The notes: generated by a model from the sequence alone, not told the origin. Counted from the stretch's first letter, positions 35,130 to 43,851 are shown. The stretch is DNA of 54,877 nucleotides from Alphaproteobacteria bacterium (GCA_024278855.1 JAJRSJ010000047.1:1-54877); one strand, 5' to 3'. A program made the numbers and translations.

Positions 35130-35964
35130 GGTGTTTTTTTTCTCCCAATAAATCCAACTCCCTCACGGGCCGCGCGGCCCACGCCGCTTTGTTAAACCAC
35201 AAAACCTCCGTCCGCCGCTTCGCCCCGTCTGCCATCGCTTGGCGCTCAACGAACCGCCATCCCGGCAATATTTCCCGGTATAAATCGCTCGGATACCCGC
35301 ACAAAATCACCATGCCGGACAACGATTCCAAAACCTCGATAAGCCGCCGATGATCCTCGTCCCTGAAATCATGTTTGTAACTCCCACCCCGACCCCGGGT
35401 CGCCAAAACATAGGGAGGATCGACAAAATGCAACGTCCCCACCCGGTCATGAGCCAACATCACATCCGCATAATCCCGGTTTTCAATCACCACCCCACGA
35501 AGCCGGGCAGTGAGCGCCGCCACCCGGGCGGGCCAGCGCATGAAATCATGGGCGGGCGTTGACCCGCTGCGATTGGAATTAGCTCGAAACCCGGACACTT
35601 TGGCCGCACTGTCTGAGCCAAACCCCATAAAACTAAGCACAACCAACCGCCGCGCTCGCTCGATCTTGTCATTTGCCGAACATCTCCCATAAGCCGCAAA
35701 AAACTCATCGCGCGAAAACGGGGTGTTTTCCACGGCTTTAGCTAACGCTAAGGCCATTTCCGGGTCCCGCAGACCCTCAAATAAATTGACAACGGCCCCG
35801 CACAAATCATTATAAGCCTCCGCATAGCACCGATCTTTGCGCAGCAATACGGCCGCCGAGCCGCCGAACGGCTCTACAAACACCGTGTGCGCCGGAAAAT
35901 GCCCAAGTATCCAGGGAGCCAGCACCCACTTGGCCCCGTGATATCGTATGGCGGGTTTAATCAT
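35113..35964 (-). CDS. DNA adenine methylase, D12 (Dam-like) class
   Basis: A 283-residue enzyme that transfers a methyl group from S-adenosylmethionine to adenine N6. The N-terminal RYHGAKWVLAPWI and FVEPFGGSAAVLL form the AdoMet-binding region, and the catalytic motif is DPPY at about residue 190. The start at 35964 (MIKPAIRYHG) has AAGGA upstream; the longer frame from 36018 is not favoured. It could protect phage DNA from host restriction. It begins just after junction element copy 3. Confidence 0.88.
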   Translation of the reverse strand: MIKPAIRYHGAKWVLAPWILGHFPAHTVFVEPFGGSAAVLLRKDRCYAEAYNDLCGAVVNLFEGLRDPEMALALAKAVENTPFSRDEFFAAYGRCSANDKIERARRLVVLSFMGFGSDSAAKVSGFRANSNRSGSTPAHDFMRWPARVAALTARLRGVVIENRDYADVMLAHDRVGTLHFVDPPYVLATRGRGGSYKHDFRDEDHRRLIEVLESLSGMVILCGYPSDLYREILPGWRFVERQAMADGAKRRTEVLWFNKAAWAARPVRELDLLGEKKHHVTAN

Positions 35965-35997
35965 AATATTCCTTTCTATTCTCCACCGCCGCAAAAC

Positions 35998-36077
35998 CGC
36001 AGCCGATTTGCACCACAATTATCGCTCATGTCCTAAATTTGGCATTTCCCAACTTCTTAACGGACAACCCGCGCTAA
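35998..36077 (-). repeat. Intergenic junction element, copy 3 (diverged)
   Basis: It lies between the helicase stop codon and the adenine methylase gene. It shares order and many bases with the copies at 38701 and 40444: GCGGGTTGT at the start, an AAATGCC centre, CATGAGC-like spacing and GCGGCTGCGG-like end. It lacks the strong AAACGGC hairpin of the others. Confidence 0.6.
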
Positions 36078-37903
36078 TCACGCCGATCCCCCTTCTCCTT
36101 CGGTGTCTGCGGACAACCATCCACGAAATCAAACCCAACCCGGTAGCGCTTGCCGCCGGATTTCTTCTCCGGATGGTCTTTTTCTGAAAATTTCTTGCCA
36201 ATCGTATTGTTGGCCATGGGTTTTATATCGCTCCCCTCGCACCAGGCTTTGTAATCCCCGTAAATCTCGGCGGCGCTATAGCGCGGTTGCCAAGCCGCAT
36301 CATTGGTCGGCTTGATCGCCTTGTTATTATAATTATAAACAATACCGTCATCCTCCGGCACCAATGGAACGATCCGCGCCTGCTTGGCCGGGATGGGCCA
36401 CCAACGGCCCGGCATAATCCGGTCTTCATACCAAGCGGCAAAACTATTGCCGATCGTTTTGTATTCCGCCAAAGCATCCAGCGCACTTTGCGGAGCGTCG
36501 TAATCATGGTCGAGCGCCTTCCAGTCGAAATACCCCTCCAACAGACAATTTAAAATCCCGGACGCCTCAGCGGCCAACTTGGCATCGATCGAGGTATCAA
36601 TCGGGGTGATGAATTCTTTAAATTGCACCATTTCAAACCGCCGCCAAATGCCCCGGTCATCGCCCTTGATTGTCGGCTTTGAATTGCATTGGATAATCAA
36701 CTTAAATTGCGGCATAAACTCAAACTGCCCGGCGTGCAAATTGCGCGCCACCATTGGCTCGCCGCCGGTCGCTTGTTTGATTTTGTCTTCAGCCAGTTGC
36801 GCTCCGGGTGCAGGCTCCCCGGTCCGGATAAGCCTTGCCCCTCCGGCCATGCGAGCCATGTCCGGCGACGGCCCGGAGCCGCCTGGCCGGGCGTCATGCA
36901 AAAATGTCTTGATGTCCGCCGACTGGGCATAGTCCGCCAAAATATTAACCACGGCATTGATTGTGGTTGATTTGCCGTCGCCGCCCTGCCCTTGCAGTAA
37001 AATCAACTTGTTGCGCGGATTATAAGCCACCAATAACGAACCTAAAATCCGCATTAAATACTTTTGCATCGGGGCATCTCCCGGCATAATCCGCTCCAAA
37101 TGTGCATCCCAAACCGGAGACTTGGCGGCAGGCTTAAAAGGGACGGCTAAAACCCGCGTAAACCTGTCCTCGGGGACGGGGGGACGAAGTCCGGCCGGGG
37201 ACGGCGACTCCAAATCCGCCAGACACTCAGCCATTTCCAAATCAAGCACCCCGTTGGCCGCATTCAGCAAAAACCCGGATTTGTCCAAATCCTCAAACCG
37301 CACCCGGAATTCCGGCAATTGCGCCGCCGTGTCCAACACGGACGTTTGCTTGGACGAATTACCAATTTGAACCGCCGCCTTCCAAAGCGCCGCACCCTGT
37401 TTAGTCAGGCGGGCTTTCTCCGACACAGCCTTTTTATCCTCGTCCGAATAATCATCAGGATCCCCTTCGGGCCGCTTAGGCCGGGCCAACATCAACGCCT
37501 TATATTCCCCAAATTTAATCCGGTCACCCAGGGCAATAGTGCGCTGGCGGGTAATAGCCAACCCGTCATCGCCGTTATACCGGCACCCGTCCCAGGCCAA
37601 CCAACCAACCTGCCCACAATATTGAACTTCAAGATTTTCGTAAGCCGCCAAACGCCGCGCAAAACCAAAATCATTGGTGTCCAACTTCGCCAACTTCAGC
37701 GCCGTTTCGTCAATTTCAACACTGTCTTTCCGCTCATCCCCCATACCATCCCGCTCATCCCGCCCAAGAACGGGACCACCACCACCATTCGCGCTGTCCG
37801 CCTCACCACCCACAGCCGGGCCAGACAAAGCCAACAAACACGCAGACACAATGCCGGATGCGCCCAATTTTGGCTTTTGTTCAGACTCTGGTTTTACGGT
37901 CAT
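36074..37903 (-). CDS. Phage replicative helicase (D5/SF3, P4-type C-terminal)
   Basis: A 609-residue protein. After a low-complexity N-terminus, the D5-N-like region contains LLNAANGVLDL (about 212-222), then an SF3 ATPase with Walker A GQGGDGKST at 305-313, and QFKLIIQCNSKPTI with the sensor and arginine-finger segment GIWRRFEMVQF. This unwinds phage DNA at the origin. The primase active site seems to lie in a separate Toprim protein (45065-46348). The start ATG overlaps the methyltransferase stop by ATGA. Confidence 0.9.
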   Translation of the reverse strand: MTVKPESEQKPKLGASGIVSACLLALSGPAVGGEADSANGGGGPVLGRDERDGMGDERKDSVEIDETALKLAKLDTNDFGFARRLAAYENLEVQYCGQVGWLAWDGCRYNGDDGLAITRQRTIALGDRIKFGEYKALMLARPKRPEGDPDDYSDEDKKAVSEKARLTKQGAALWKAAVQIGNSSKQTSVLDTAAQLPEFRVRFEDLDKSGFLLNAANGVLDLEMAECLADLESPSPAGLRPPVPEDRFTRVLAVPFKPAAKSPVWDAHLERIMPGDAPMQKYLMRILGSLLVAYNPRNKLILLQGQGGDGKSTTINAVVNILADYAQSADIKTFLHDARPGGSGPSPDMARMAGGARLIRTGEPAPGAQLAEDKIKQATGGEPMVARNLHAGQFEFMPQFKLIIQCNSKPTIKGDDRGIWRRFEMVQFKEFITPIDTSIDAKLAAEASGILNCLLEGYFDWKALDHDYDAPQSALDALAEYKTIGNSFAAWYEDRIMPGRWWPIPAKQARIVPLVPEDDGIVYNYNNKAIKPTNDAAWQPRYSAAEIYGDYKAWCEGSDIKPMANNTIGKKFSEKDHPEKKSGGKRYRVGFDFVDGCPQTPKEKGDRRD

Positions 37904-38665
37904 AAAACATCCCCAAACAAAGAGGCTTGGGCCAATATTTTAGTGGAATTTTCCGACGACTTCACAAACATATCGGGTTGGTTATGGGCGGCCGAAATCC
38001 GCTTGCAGGCAATATCAAAATAATCCTCGTTGATTTCCACCCCAATGAATGGGCGGCCAAGTTGGCAGCAAGCAACCCCCGTCGTGCCGCTGCCCATAAA
38101 CGGGTCAAATATGGTATCTCCCGTAACATTTTTAACAATTTTTAACATCAAGGACAACGGTTTTACGGTCGGATGATCAATGGAAACATCCTGCCCGCCC
38201 TTACCAAAATAAAACCGTTTTTTTTCCGCTAAACACCCGGCGGGATGATGACCCTTGTTCCAAGCATGAATCCAGTATTCCGTATCCGGTTGGTAATGTT
38301 TATTTGCCACCGGCATTGGGTTGGTTTTATGCCAAGCACACAAGGCCCAACGCTTGAAGTGGGCTTCACAATGGGCCGTAATCTGGGGGATTTGATTGTT
38401 ATGGCAAAAAAACAAAATACTCTCAAACCCCGGCGGTTTAAACACCGAACAATCAAACCCGTCCGCCAAGCCCGCGCGGGCTATTTCGTCCATTTGGCGG
38501 CGATTACTCCTGAATTTCCCCCCACCGGATGTTTCGAACGCATAAGGCGGATCAGCAACCACGGCAAGCCCCCCCCCCCAGATGTGGCATAACCTCAAGG
38601 CAATCACCCAAAATCAATCGGCAATCCCCGATGATTACTTGTTTTTTTATAGGCGAAACGCTCAT
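37900..38665 (-). CDS. DNA methyltransferase (N4/N6 class), out of frame at G11 tract
   Basis: From the ATG at 38665 (AAAGGA upstream) the frame reads MSVSPIKKQVIIGDCRLILG DCLEVMPHL, the usual start of this family, then hits a run of 11 G. With 11 G the frame stops nine codons later (38 residues in all). With 10 G it would continue into LAVVADPPYAF (catalytic DPPY) and DPFMGSGTTG (AdoMet motif), giving 254 residues. In the present state only a GTG start at 38607 opens the main frame, losing the family's N-terminal motif. A phase-variable enzyme in the off state is the best reading; a sequencing error is possible. Confidence 0.85.
38569..38579 (+). repeat. Homopolymer tract (11 C; 11 G on coding strand)
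   Basis: Eleven consecutive C on the plus strand, inside the 5' part of the methyltransferase gene. It is the longest single-base run noticed in the window. Tracts of this length are prone to slippage in replication. Confidence 0.9.
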
Positions 38666-38700
38666 TCTATTCTTTTTTTCCTTTATTTCTCACACCAAAA

Positions 38701-38782
38701 TCGCAGCCGCACCCAACCACATTGAGGGCTAATGTTCTAAAAACGGCATTTGCCGTTTTTTTGACGAACAACCCGCCCTCAA
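38701..38782 (-). repeat. Intergenic junction element, copy 1
   Basis: It begins at the stop codon of the 38779-39072 gene and ends about 36 bases before the methyltransferase ATG. On the minus strand it has outer arms TTGAGGGC and GCCCTCAA enclosing an inner hairpin AAAACGGCA-AA-TGCCGTTTT followed by T. The rest (GGTTGGGTGCGGCTGCGAT) is shared almost exactly with copy 2. Inner hairpin plus T run can act as a terminator. Confidence 0.85.
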
Positions 38783-39072
38783 CGCCAAAAAACTTCAACA
38801 TCACCGCCCCGCCACATTGTGATTGGCTTATTTTTCCGTCCAAATTTAGGCCGACCCTGCTTATCCTTGCAGTGGGTTTTTACCCACCGCCCTCGTACAG
38901 AAAATTCAAGTACATCACCGCGCAGGACACCGCGAAACCGAACCCCAATTTGCGTATATCTTTTGTCGTAAAACGGTGAATCCTCCAAAGCACTTACCCG
39001 CTCCGGCACGGCGTTTTCTTCCTGAATACGCGCTTCCTCGGCCAGTTTGTTTTGTTCAATTGTCAACTTCAT
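38779..39072 (-). CDS. Small phage protein, function unknown
   Basis: A 97-residue protein with a helical charged N-terminal half (KLTIEQNKLAEEARIQEENA) and a basic, beta-rich C-terminal half. AAAGGTAAAG precedes the start at good distance. No family recognised. It ends inside a repeated junction element. Confidence 0.6.
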   Translation of the reverse strand: MKLTIEQNKLAEEARIQEENAVPERVSALEDSPFYDKRYTQIGVRFRGVLRGDVLEFSVRGRWVKTHCKDKQGRPKFGRKNKPITMWRGGDVEVFWR

Positions 39073-39087
39073 GATCTTTACCTTTCT

Positions 39088-39510
39088 TTATTTAATCCCC
39101 GCACTAAAAACACTTCGCTCATTTGGATTGAGCGTCTTCACTTGGCACTTTTCGCAATAGGTCCGCCCAAATGACGGATGCCCGCATTCGCGCAAATCCT
39201 GCGGCAAATAATACCGGCACCGCAGTTGCTTTTTGGGGCCAGATACCTCAACCCGCGATACGGGCTGGCCCCTTGAGACGCTTGGCACAAATTTTGCGTC
39301 CACCCCCAAATATTGGTTAAGCCAGTGTTTGGCCCGCAAATGCACCGGCTTGCCGCCGGGCGGCGAGGACAACTGGTTGATATGATTGCGTAATAAATAC
39401 GAAACCTGACCGCTCGTTAAGCCTGTGCGAGCAACTATCTCGCGCCGCGTCAACCCGTCCGCCAAACCTCGCACCACCAAAACGCATCTTTCGTATACCT
39501 TAGGAGACAT
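39088..39510 (-). CDS. HTH protein with C-terminal Cys cluster
   Basis: A 140-residue protein. Residues about 5-45 form a helix-turn-helix (LADGLTRREIVARTGLTSGQ VSYLLRNH), and the C-terminal part has C-x-x-C elements (ECGHPSFGRTYCEKCQ) that could bind zinc. A DNA-binding regulator or replication helper is likely. It starts directly after the upstream gene's stop codon (TAAATG). Confidence 0.6.
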   Translation of the reverse strand: MSPKVYERCVLVVRGLADGLTRREIVARTGLTSGQVSYLLRNHINQLSSPPGGKPVHLRAKHWLNQYLGVDAKFVPSVSRGQPVSRVEVSGPKKQLRCRYYLPQDLRECGHPSFGRTYCEKCQVKTLNPNERSVFSAGIK

Positions 39511-40410
39511 TTAATAAACCCAAATTTTGCCGCCAGAGCCGCCCGCGCACTCGATTAGGCCTTTCTTTTCCAGCCCATTCAAAGTTCCGCGGACCGAGGA
39601 AATACTTAAACCAGACAATTTGGCCAATTTTTTGTCGGACAATTCTATAGCCCCAAACCCGGTGTCCGGCACCGCGTAATCTCGCAGGACTTTCATCATT
39701 TTTTTTTGAAGACCCGGCAATGGATGCGTGAGGGCCGTGAACCCCAATTTGTGCGGATTATCCGGCCAGTCTTCGCGAATTGCACTGTTATATTTAAGCG
39801 GTTTTCGATTGTTCCGCCCATTTTCTAGCCCAGTTTTCTTGGCCACCGCCCGGTTCAACATATCCAAAACCGTTGGCTTTTGCGGCTGCTCTTCAGGAAT
39901 GGGTTTAGACGGGAGAGAAGCTGCCAAATCCAGCGGATCCGCCGGGATATCCGACACAGGAACAACCACAGGTGTTTCGACTATTGGCTCGTCTGGCTCG
40001 TCTGGCCCGTCTGACCCATCTGCCTCGTCCGCAATACCCGCATGAACGCATGTCTTGCCCGGCCCGGACGGGGGGTTAGCCCCGCTTTGCTCGTTTAAAA
40101 ATTTCTGCCAAAGTTCCGTGCGCTCCGGCCCCTCGTCTATAAGTTCCTTGTCCACGGGATTTGGCCGTGCGGGCGGCGGCGGAAAACAAACCTTACTCGG
40201 CTCAACGGATGCCGCCCAAACATCTTCACTAAAATCAGAAATCGGCCTTAGCGCGGCAGGATCAATAACCTGCTGACAATGCCGAAGCACTCGAATCAAC
40301 TCAACCAAACCGTCTTTATCAAGCCAGAGGCCAGAAAGCGTAGGGGCTTCAACTTTACAACTCCATTGATCTTCGTTTGAGCAACTCAACTCTATTTTTA
40401 TCTTTGCCAT
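39511..40410 (-). CDS. Replication-region protein with C-terminal winged helix
   Basis: A 299-residue protein. The N-terminal 60 residues look folded (IKIELSCSNEDQWSC), then comes a long Pro/Asp/Glu-rich disordered linker (about 75-190). The C-terminal 90 residues contain a winged-helix-like segment (LSDKKLAKLSGLSISSVRGT, LNGLEKKGLIE). Phage origin-binding or regulatory proteins often have this architecture, but the role is not shown. Confidence 0.6.
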   Translation of the reverse strand: MAKIKIELSCSNEDQWSCKVEAPTLSGLWLDKDGLVELIRVLRHCQQVIDPAALRPISDFSEDVWAASVEPSKVCFPPPPARPNPVDKELIDEGPERTELWQKFLNEQSGANPPSGPGKTCVHAGIADEADGSDGPDEPDEPIVETPVVVPVSDIPADPLDLAASLPSKPIPEEQPQKPTVLDMLNRAVAKKTGLENGRNNRKPLKYNSAIREDWPDNPHKLGFTALTHPLPGLQKKMMKVLRDYAVPDTGFGAIELSDKKLAKLSGLSISSVRGTLNGLEKKGLIECAGGSGGKIWVY

Positions 40411-40443
40411 TTTTTTCCTTTCTTACTAACCGGCGCCGCAAAA

Positions 40444-40547
40444 TCGCAGCCGCACCCAACCCCATTGAGGGCTAATGTTCTAAAAACGGCATTTGCCGTT
40501 TTCTTTACGAAGTGTGTAGCCTGCCTTTTGTACAACCCGCCCTCAAC
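40444..40547 (-). repeat. Intergenic junction element, copy 2
   Basis: Nearly the same sequence as 38701-38782, with the AAAACGGCA/TGCCGTTTT hairpin and the TTGAGGGC/GCCCTCAA outer arms. It has about 29 extra bases between the first arm and the hairpin. Here the upstream gene reads through the first arm and stops inside the element. It ends 33 bases before the ATG at 40410. Confidence 0.85.
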
Positions 40548-40834
40548 AACCACTCTTCAATCAAATTCATAGCCCGCTGCGACGAAACCGACCGCACCAT
40601 CATTACCCAAGTCACCGCATCGCCGGCGGCATGACAGCCACCGCACCGAAACACCTCGCCGCGAATAATCATATCGCCGCGCCGGCAACACGGGCAATAA
40701 TCCACAATCTCGTCGCCGAAAAAATCCTGCGCACCTACCGGACACATCGCAAAAGCATTCGCCAAAGAAAACCGCGCCTTAATCAAAGCCCGCCGCTCCC
40801 GGATTTGGGTCGATCTATCAACTGCAAAACTCAT
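40505..40834 (-). CDS. Small CHC2-like zinc-ribbon protein
   Basis: A 109-residue protein. CPCCRRGDMIIRGEVFRCGGCH resembles the zinc ribbon of DnaG-type primases (C-x2-C ... C-x2-C/H), followed by GDAVTWVMM. It lacks Toprim or catalytic domains, so it would bind nucleic acid or help the Toprim primase. Start at the ATG at 40834, overlapping the preceding gene by ATGA. The last codons lie in the junction element. Confidence 0.65.
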   Translation of the reverse strand: MSFAVDRSTQIRERRALIKARFSLANAFAMCPVGAQDFFGDEIVDYCPCCRRGDMIIRGEVFRCGGCHAAGDAVTWVMMVRSVSSQRAMNLIEEWLLRAGCTKGRLHTS

Positions 40835-41310
40835 TCGCCGCATCCCCTGCCAACTTCGCCCGGATTTTCACCAACAAAATCTTTCCAATGAACCCAACCC
40901 TTTGGGCAATGAAAGCCCCATTGACGCACACGCGGCCCAGTAATGAACAATGTCCATGCGGATTTTCGCCCTCTAGGCATAAACAAGCGGTGCTGGGTTT
41001 TGGCTTGGCGGAATATAGGAATAAACCGCTTGAAATATCGCACGCGCCCCGCGCCGTGAACCTCGGCCAAATGGCCTTTTAGCAATATGGATATGTTCCA
41101 CCACGGATGGTCATGCAAAGCCCGATCATCACAATCCTTTAAAATGCAATGCAGATATATATTGAAAAACCGATTGCGCGGGATCACCCACCACCGAAGC
41201 AAATACGGATCATCCGGCGCACCAATGACGAAATCAGGTTGCCGCCCAAACATTTTCGGCAATCGCGATGCTTGCGTCGCCGATAAATAAATTCTACACC
41301 CACTCATCAA
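40831..41310 (-). CDS. Cupin-like phage protein
   Basis: A 159-residue protein. ALHDHPWWNISILLKGHLAE and the later QHRLFMP resemble cupin metal-binding motifs (HxH and a distal His). Similar small proteins occur in phages and usually have no known substrate. It belongs to a chain of genes with 4-base overlaps. Confidence 0.65.
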   Translation of the reverse strand: MMSGCRIYLSATQASRLPKMFGRQPDFVIGAPDDPYLLRWWVIPRNRFFNIYLHCILKDCDDRALHDHPWWNISILLKGHLAEVHGAGRVRYFKRFIPIFRQAKTQHRLFMPRGRKSAWTLFITGPRVRQWGFHCPKGWVHWKDFVGENPGEVGRGCGE

Positions 41311-41570
41311 ACAATCCCGCCATCTTGACGTAAAAACGTCTTAACCATTTTTTTGACCGCTTGCTGATTGGCAAGGCGCAAAATATCGGCATAATCCTGT
41401 CCGATAAACTGCGCCAAATGATCGGAAATCACTTTATTCGCGGCCCGCGCCATCAAAGCCCACTCAGCTTTTTCGTCCGCGTCCAAGTCCGACCAAGAAC
41501 AAGGCCGCTCGTCCGCATCCCACATAGACCGCGCGATCACCATTTCAAATTTGGAATATTTAACCGTCAT
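41307..41570 (-). CDS. Small phage protein, function unknown
   Basis: An 87-residue, mostly helical protein (LADEKAEW-like acidic centre; LRLANQQAVKKMVKTFLRQ C-terminus). ATGA overlaps at both ends tie it to the cupin-like protein and the cytosine methyltransferase. No family recognised. Confidence 0.6.
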   Translation of the reverse strand: MTVKYSKFEMVIARSMWDADERPCSWSDLDADEKAEWALMARAANKVISDHLAQFIGQDYADILRLANQQAVKKMVKTFLRQDGGIV

Positions 41571-42847
41571 GCCGCATCGCTTTCAGGCGCAAACCCATCC
41601 TGCCAATCACCCGCAATCCCCAAACTCGCCATAATCATCGTGATGATTTCGCAGGCAACTTGCGGGACAATGGCATTGCCAAGCCCTTTAATTCTGTCCA
41701 CCCTGCCGGATAGCCCATCAACCACTCGACCCACACCGGGTTCAGGGCTCCACCTGCAACGCCGTTCAGAGGCAGTGAATTGCGCCTGGCCGCAGACGGA
41801 GGATTGTTGTTTTTCGCATCTTGCGTCGTCACTGTCGGAAACATCTCCGCCTTGGCTACAGCCGTTTGCAGGTCGTCGCTCCCGGTTCCCGGACGATTTG
41901 CTTTCGCAAAATCCGGCCCTTTTGGGCTTGCTGTTATTGTTGGCCACATCTTGACCGCCGTCGCCAACCCCGTCCCGCGACTTGTCCCCGCTTTCGGAGC
42001 CTGGTTTTTGCCGTTGACCGTCACGGTTGGCCACAGATCTACATGATGATGCAGACTTATACCGCGCCGCTTTCCCCGAAGATGCTTCCCGTCCCGCACA
42101 TTTTGGGTGTCGGGCGTCGGGAAAAATTCCGGGTTGCAAACCTGATCGGCCAGCCGCATTTGTACAGGGTGCCCGCTGGCCCGAACCCTTATCCCCTGCT
42201 TTAACAGCCCGCTTGTCCCGCCGGTCGAGGTGTCGGGCGTACGCCACAATCCACAATCTGGCCCGTTCGTGCGGCGCCGCGACACCGCAAGCTGGAACAA
42301 CAAACGCCTGGACGGCGTATCCTGCCGCTTCAATTTCCTGCGTAATATTGTTAAGGACGCCAAGTCCTTTCTGTTTGTAAATGTAGTCTGTGACCCGGCC
42401 AATAAGGGCTTGCATACCCACGAGAGTTTTCTCGCCGGGGAACACCACCGAGGTGAGACCAGCAACATTTTCGTAAATTGCAACATCGGGCCGGTGTGAT
42501 TTAAGACAGGCCAGAGTTTGCGGCCAGAGATAGCGGTTATCCCCGGGCCCGCGTCTACGCCCGGCAGTGGAGAAAGGCTGGCAAGGAAATCCCCCTGTTT
42601 GGAGCCGGAAGTCATCGGGCAATCCCGCCATACGGCAAGCAAGCGGAAAACCACCAATGCCCGCGTACAAATGCACCTGTCCGTAATCCGATAAATCCGT
42701 CTTGCATAATTCCCTCACATCTTCGCTTAAAACTTCACCTGGTGGCAACCAGCCATCATCTATCCGCAATTGCAAGAGTTTGGCCGTATAAGGCTCAAAA
42801 TCATTATAAAGCGCATTCAGTCGCACAACCCATATTCTGATTGGCAC
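41567..42847 (-). CDS. DNA cytosine-5 methyltransferase
   Basis: A 426-residue enzyme. Motif I HLYAGIGGF is at about 59-67, motif IV GGFPCQPFS with catalytic Cys89, motif VI YENV at about 124-127, motif VIII APHERARLWIV, and a motif X-like GLGNAIVPQVA near the C-terminus. Residues about 200-380 are low in complexity and rich in Ser, Gly, Arg and Lys. The same DNA in the +1 frame (41635-42657 open throughout) encodes LNPVWVEWLMGYPAGWTELK and several WPT motifs, also typical of phage C5 enzymes. It overlaps the PAPS-reductase-like gene by 31 bases. Confidence 0.85.
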   Translation of the reverse strand: MPIRIWVVRLNALYNDFEPYTAKLLQLRIDDGWLPPGEVLSEDVRELCKTDLSDYGQVHLYAGIGGFPLACRMAGLPDDFRLQTGGFPCQPFSTAGRRRGPGDNRYLWPQTLACLKSHRPDVAIYENVAGLTSVVFPGEKTLVGMQALIGRVTDYIYKQKGLGVLNNITQEIEAAGYAVQAFVVPACGVAAPHERARLWIVAYARHLDRRDKRAVKAGDKGSGQRAPCTNAAGRSGLQPGIFPDARHPKCAGREASSGKAARYKSASSCRSVANRDGQRQKPGSESGDKSRDGVGDGGQDVANNNSKPKRAGFCESKSSGNRERRPANGCSQGGDVSDSDDARCEKQQSSVCGQAQFTASERRCRWSPEPGVGRVVDGLSGRVDRIKGLGNAIVPQVACEIITMIMASLGIAGDWQDGFAPESDAA

Positions 42848-43851
42848 TGCGGCCCATCAAGCAAGAAGGCATCTTTTTGAACACCACCACGTGACGTTAA
42901 TGACCAATCAAACACTTCATCGATTGTTTCTGGAAGTGCAGAGGCCTTAACTTCTGGCCTTGGATCACCATCTTCTAGCCCGTCAAATAAACCCAGTGTA
43001 TCCATCCGCGCATATTCTTTCCGCCATTCTTCTTTTCTATGCGCCCGTGAGCGCGGTGTAGTGCCTGCACCAAAAAACGTGCTTTGCTGGCGCTTAGATG
43101 CACGACCTGCTATTTTTTCCCACTCTCGCAATCTGGCAACTTCATCGGGATATCGTTTTATGATTTGACGCAGCTCTGACTTTCTAGCGTGAATGCACGG
43201 GAAACAACCAACCCGCGAAAACCCTTGCATATAAAGCGGATTGACTTTCACTTGGTATTTTTCATGCAGGGCAAAAACCCATTCAGCCGTTTTTTCTACC
43301 AATGGGCGAACGCGAATAACACTATGACCAAATTCTTTAAAAGGCGTAACTTGTATTTTTGGCAAATTTTTTCGGCGTTTACTCTCCTCACGGCGTTCAC
43401 CTGTCCAGCTTACTACATGACCAAGTTCTAACCTTGGCCGCATGGCTTGCTCGAAAATAGGATCAGACTTCAAATGTTGCGTGCAAAATTGTGCCTTGGT
43501 GGATGGGAACCGTCCCTTCCAAATAACCAAATCGAGAAATGGATTACCCGTTGCATGTGTGGCCTTTAAAACAGCTTCAATGATTTCATCAGAAACACCT
43601 TTGCTTGCCCAATTTTCTTTAACATATTTGCGTTTTTTAACGATACGGTCTCTGAAACATGCCCGAACATGCTGAATGTCGATATTAAACCGATCCGATA
43701 GATATTTCACATAATCCAGCGTTACAGGATTTTCATGGCCCGTGTCTGCAAACACAGCCTGAAACGGCATACCGCGCTGCACGGCTAGAATTAACGTGGC
43801 CGTACTATCTTTGCCACCAGACACCGAAATGATATGTTGCGCCGCCATCAC
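42817..43851 (-). CDS. PAPS-reductase-like PP-loop protein
   Basis: A 344-residue protein with the PP-loop SGGKDST at 10-16, FADTGHENP following, and a C-terminal Cys pair in GCFPCIHARKSE. These define the adenylyl-transferring PAPS reductase/DndC-like superfamily. Phages often carry such genes; activity is rarely known. Sulfur transfer, DNA or tRNA modification are possibilities. The neighbourhood of methyltransferase genes favours a role in nucleic acid modification, but this is inference. Confidence 0.8.
   Translation of the reverse strand: MMAAQHIISVSGGKDSTATLILAVQRGMPFQAVFADTGHENPVTLDYVKYLSDRFNIDIQHVRACFRDRIVKKRKYVKENWASKGVSDEIIEAVLKATHATGNPFLDLVIWKGRFPSTKAQFCTQHLKSDPIFEQAMRPRLELGHVVSWTGERREESKRRKNLPKIQVTPFKEFGHSVIRVRPLVEKTAEWVFALHEKYQVKVNPLYMQGFSRVGCFPCIHARKSELRQIIKRYPDEVARLREWEKIAGRASKRQQSTFFGAGTTPRSRAHRKEEWRKEYARMDTLGLFDGLEDGDPRPEVKASALPETIDEVFDWSLTSRGGVQKDAFLLDGPQCQSEYGLCD

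Noticed and set aside
37319-38023. A 234-codon plus-strand frame opposite the helicase start and methyltransferase end
   Set aside because: No ribosome site, Arg/Pro/Thr-rich shadow composition, and both minus-strand genes have clear motifs.
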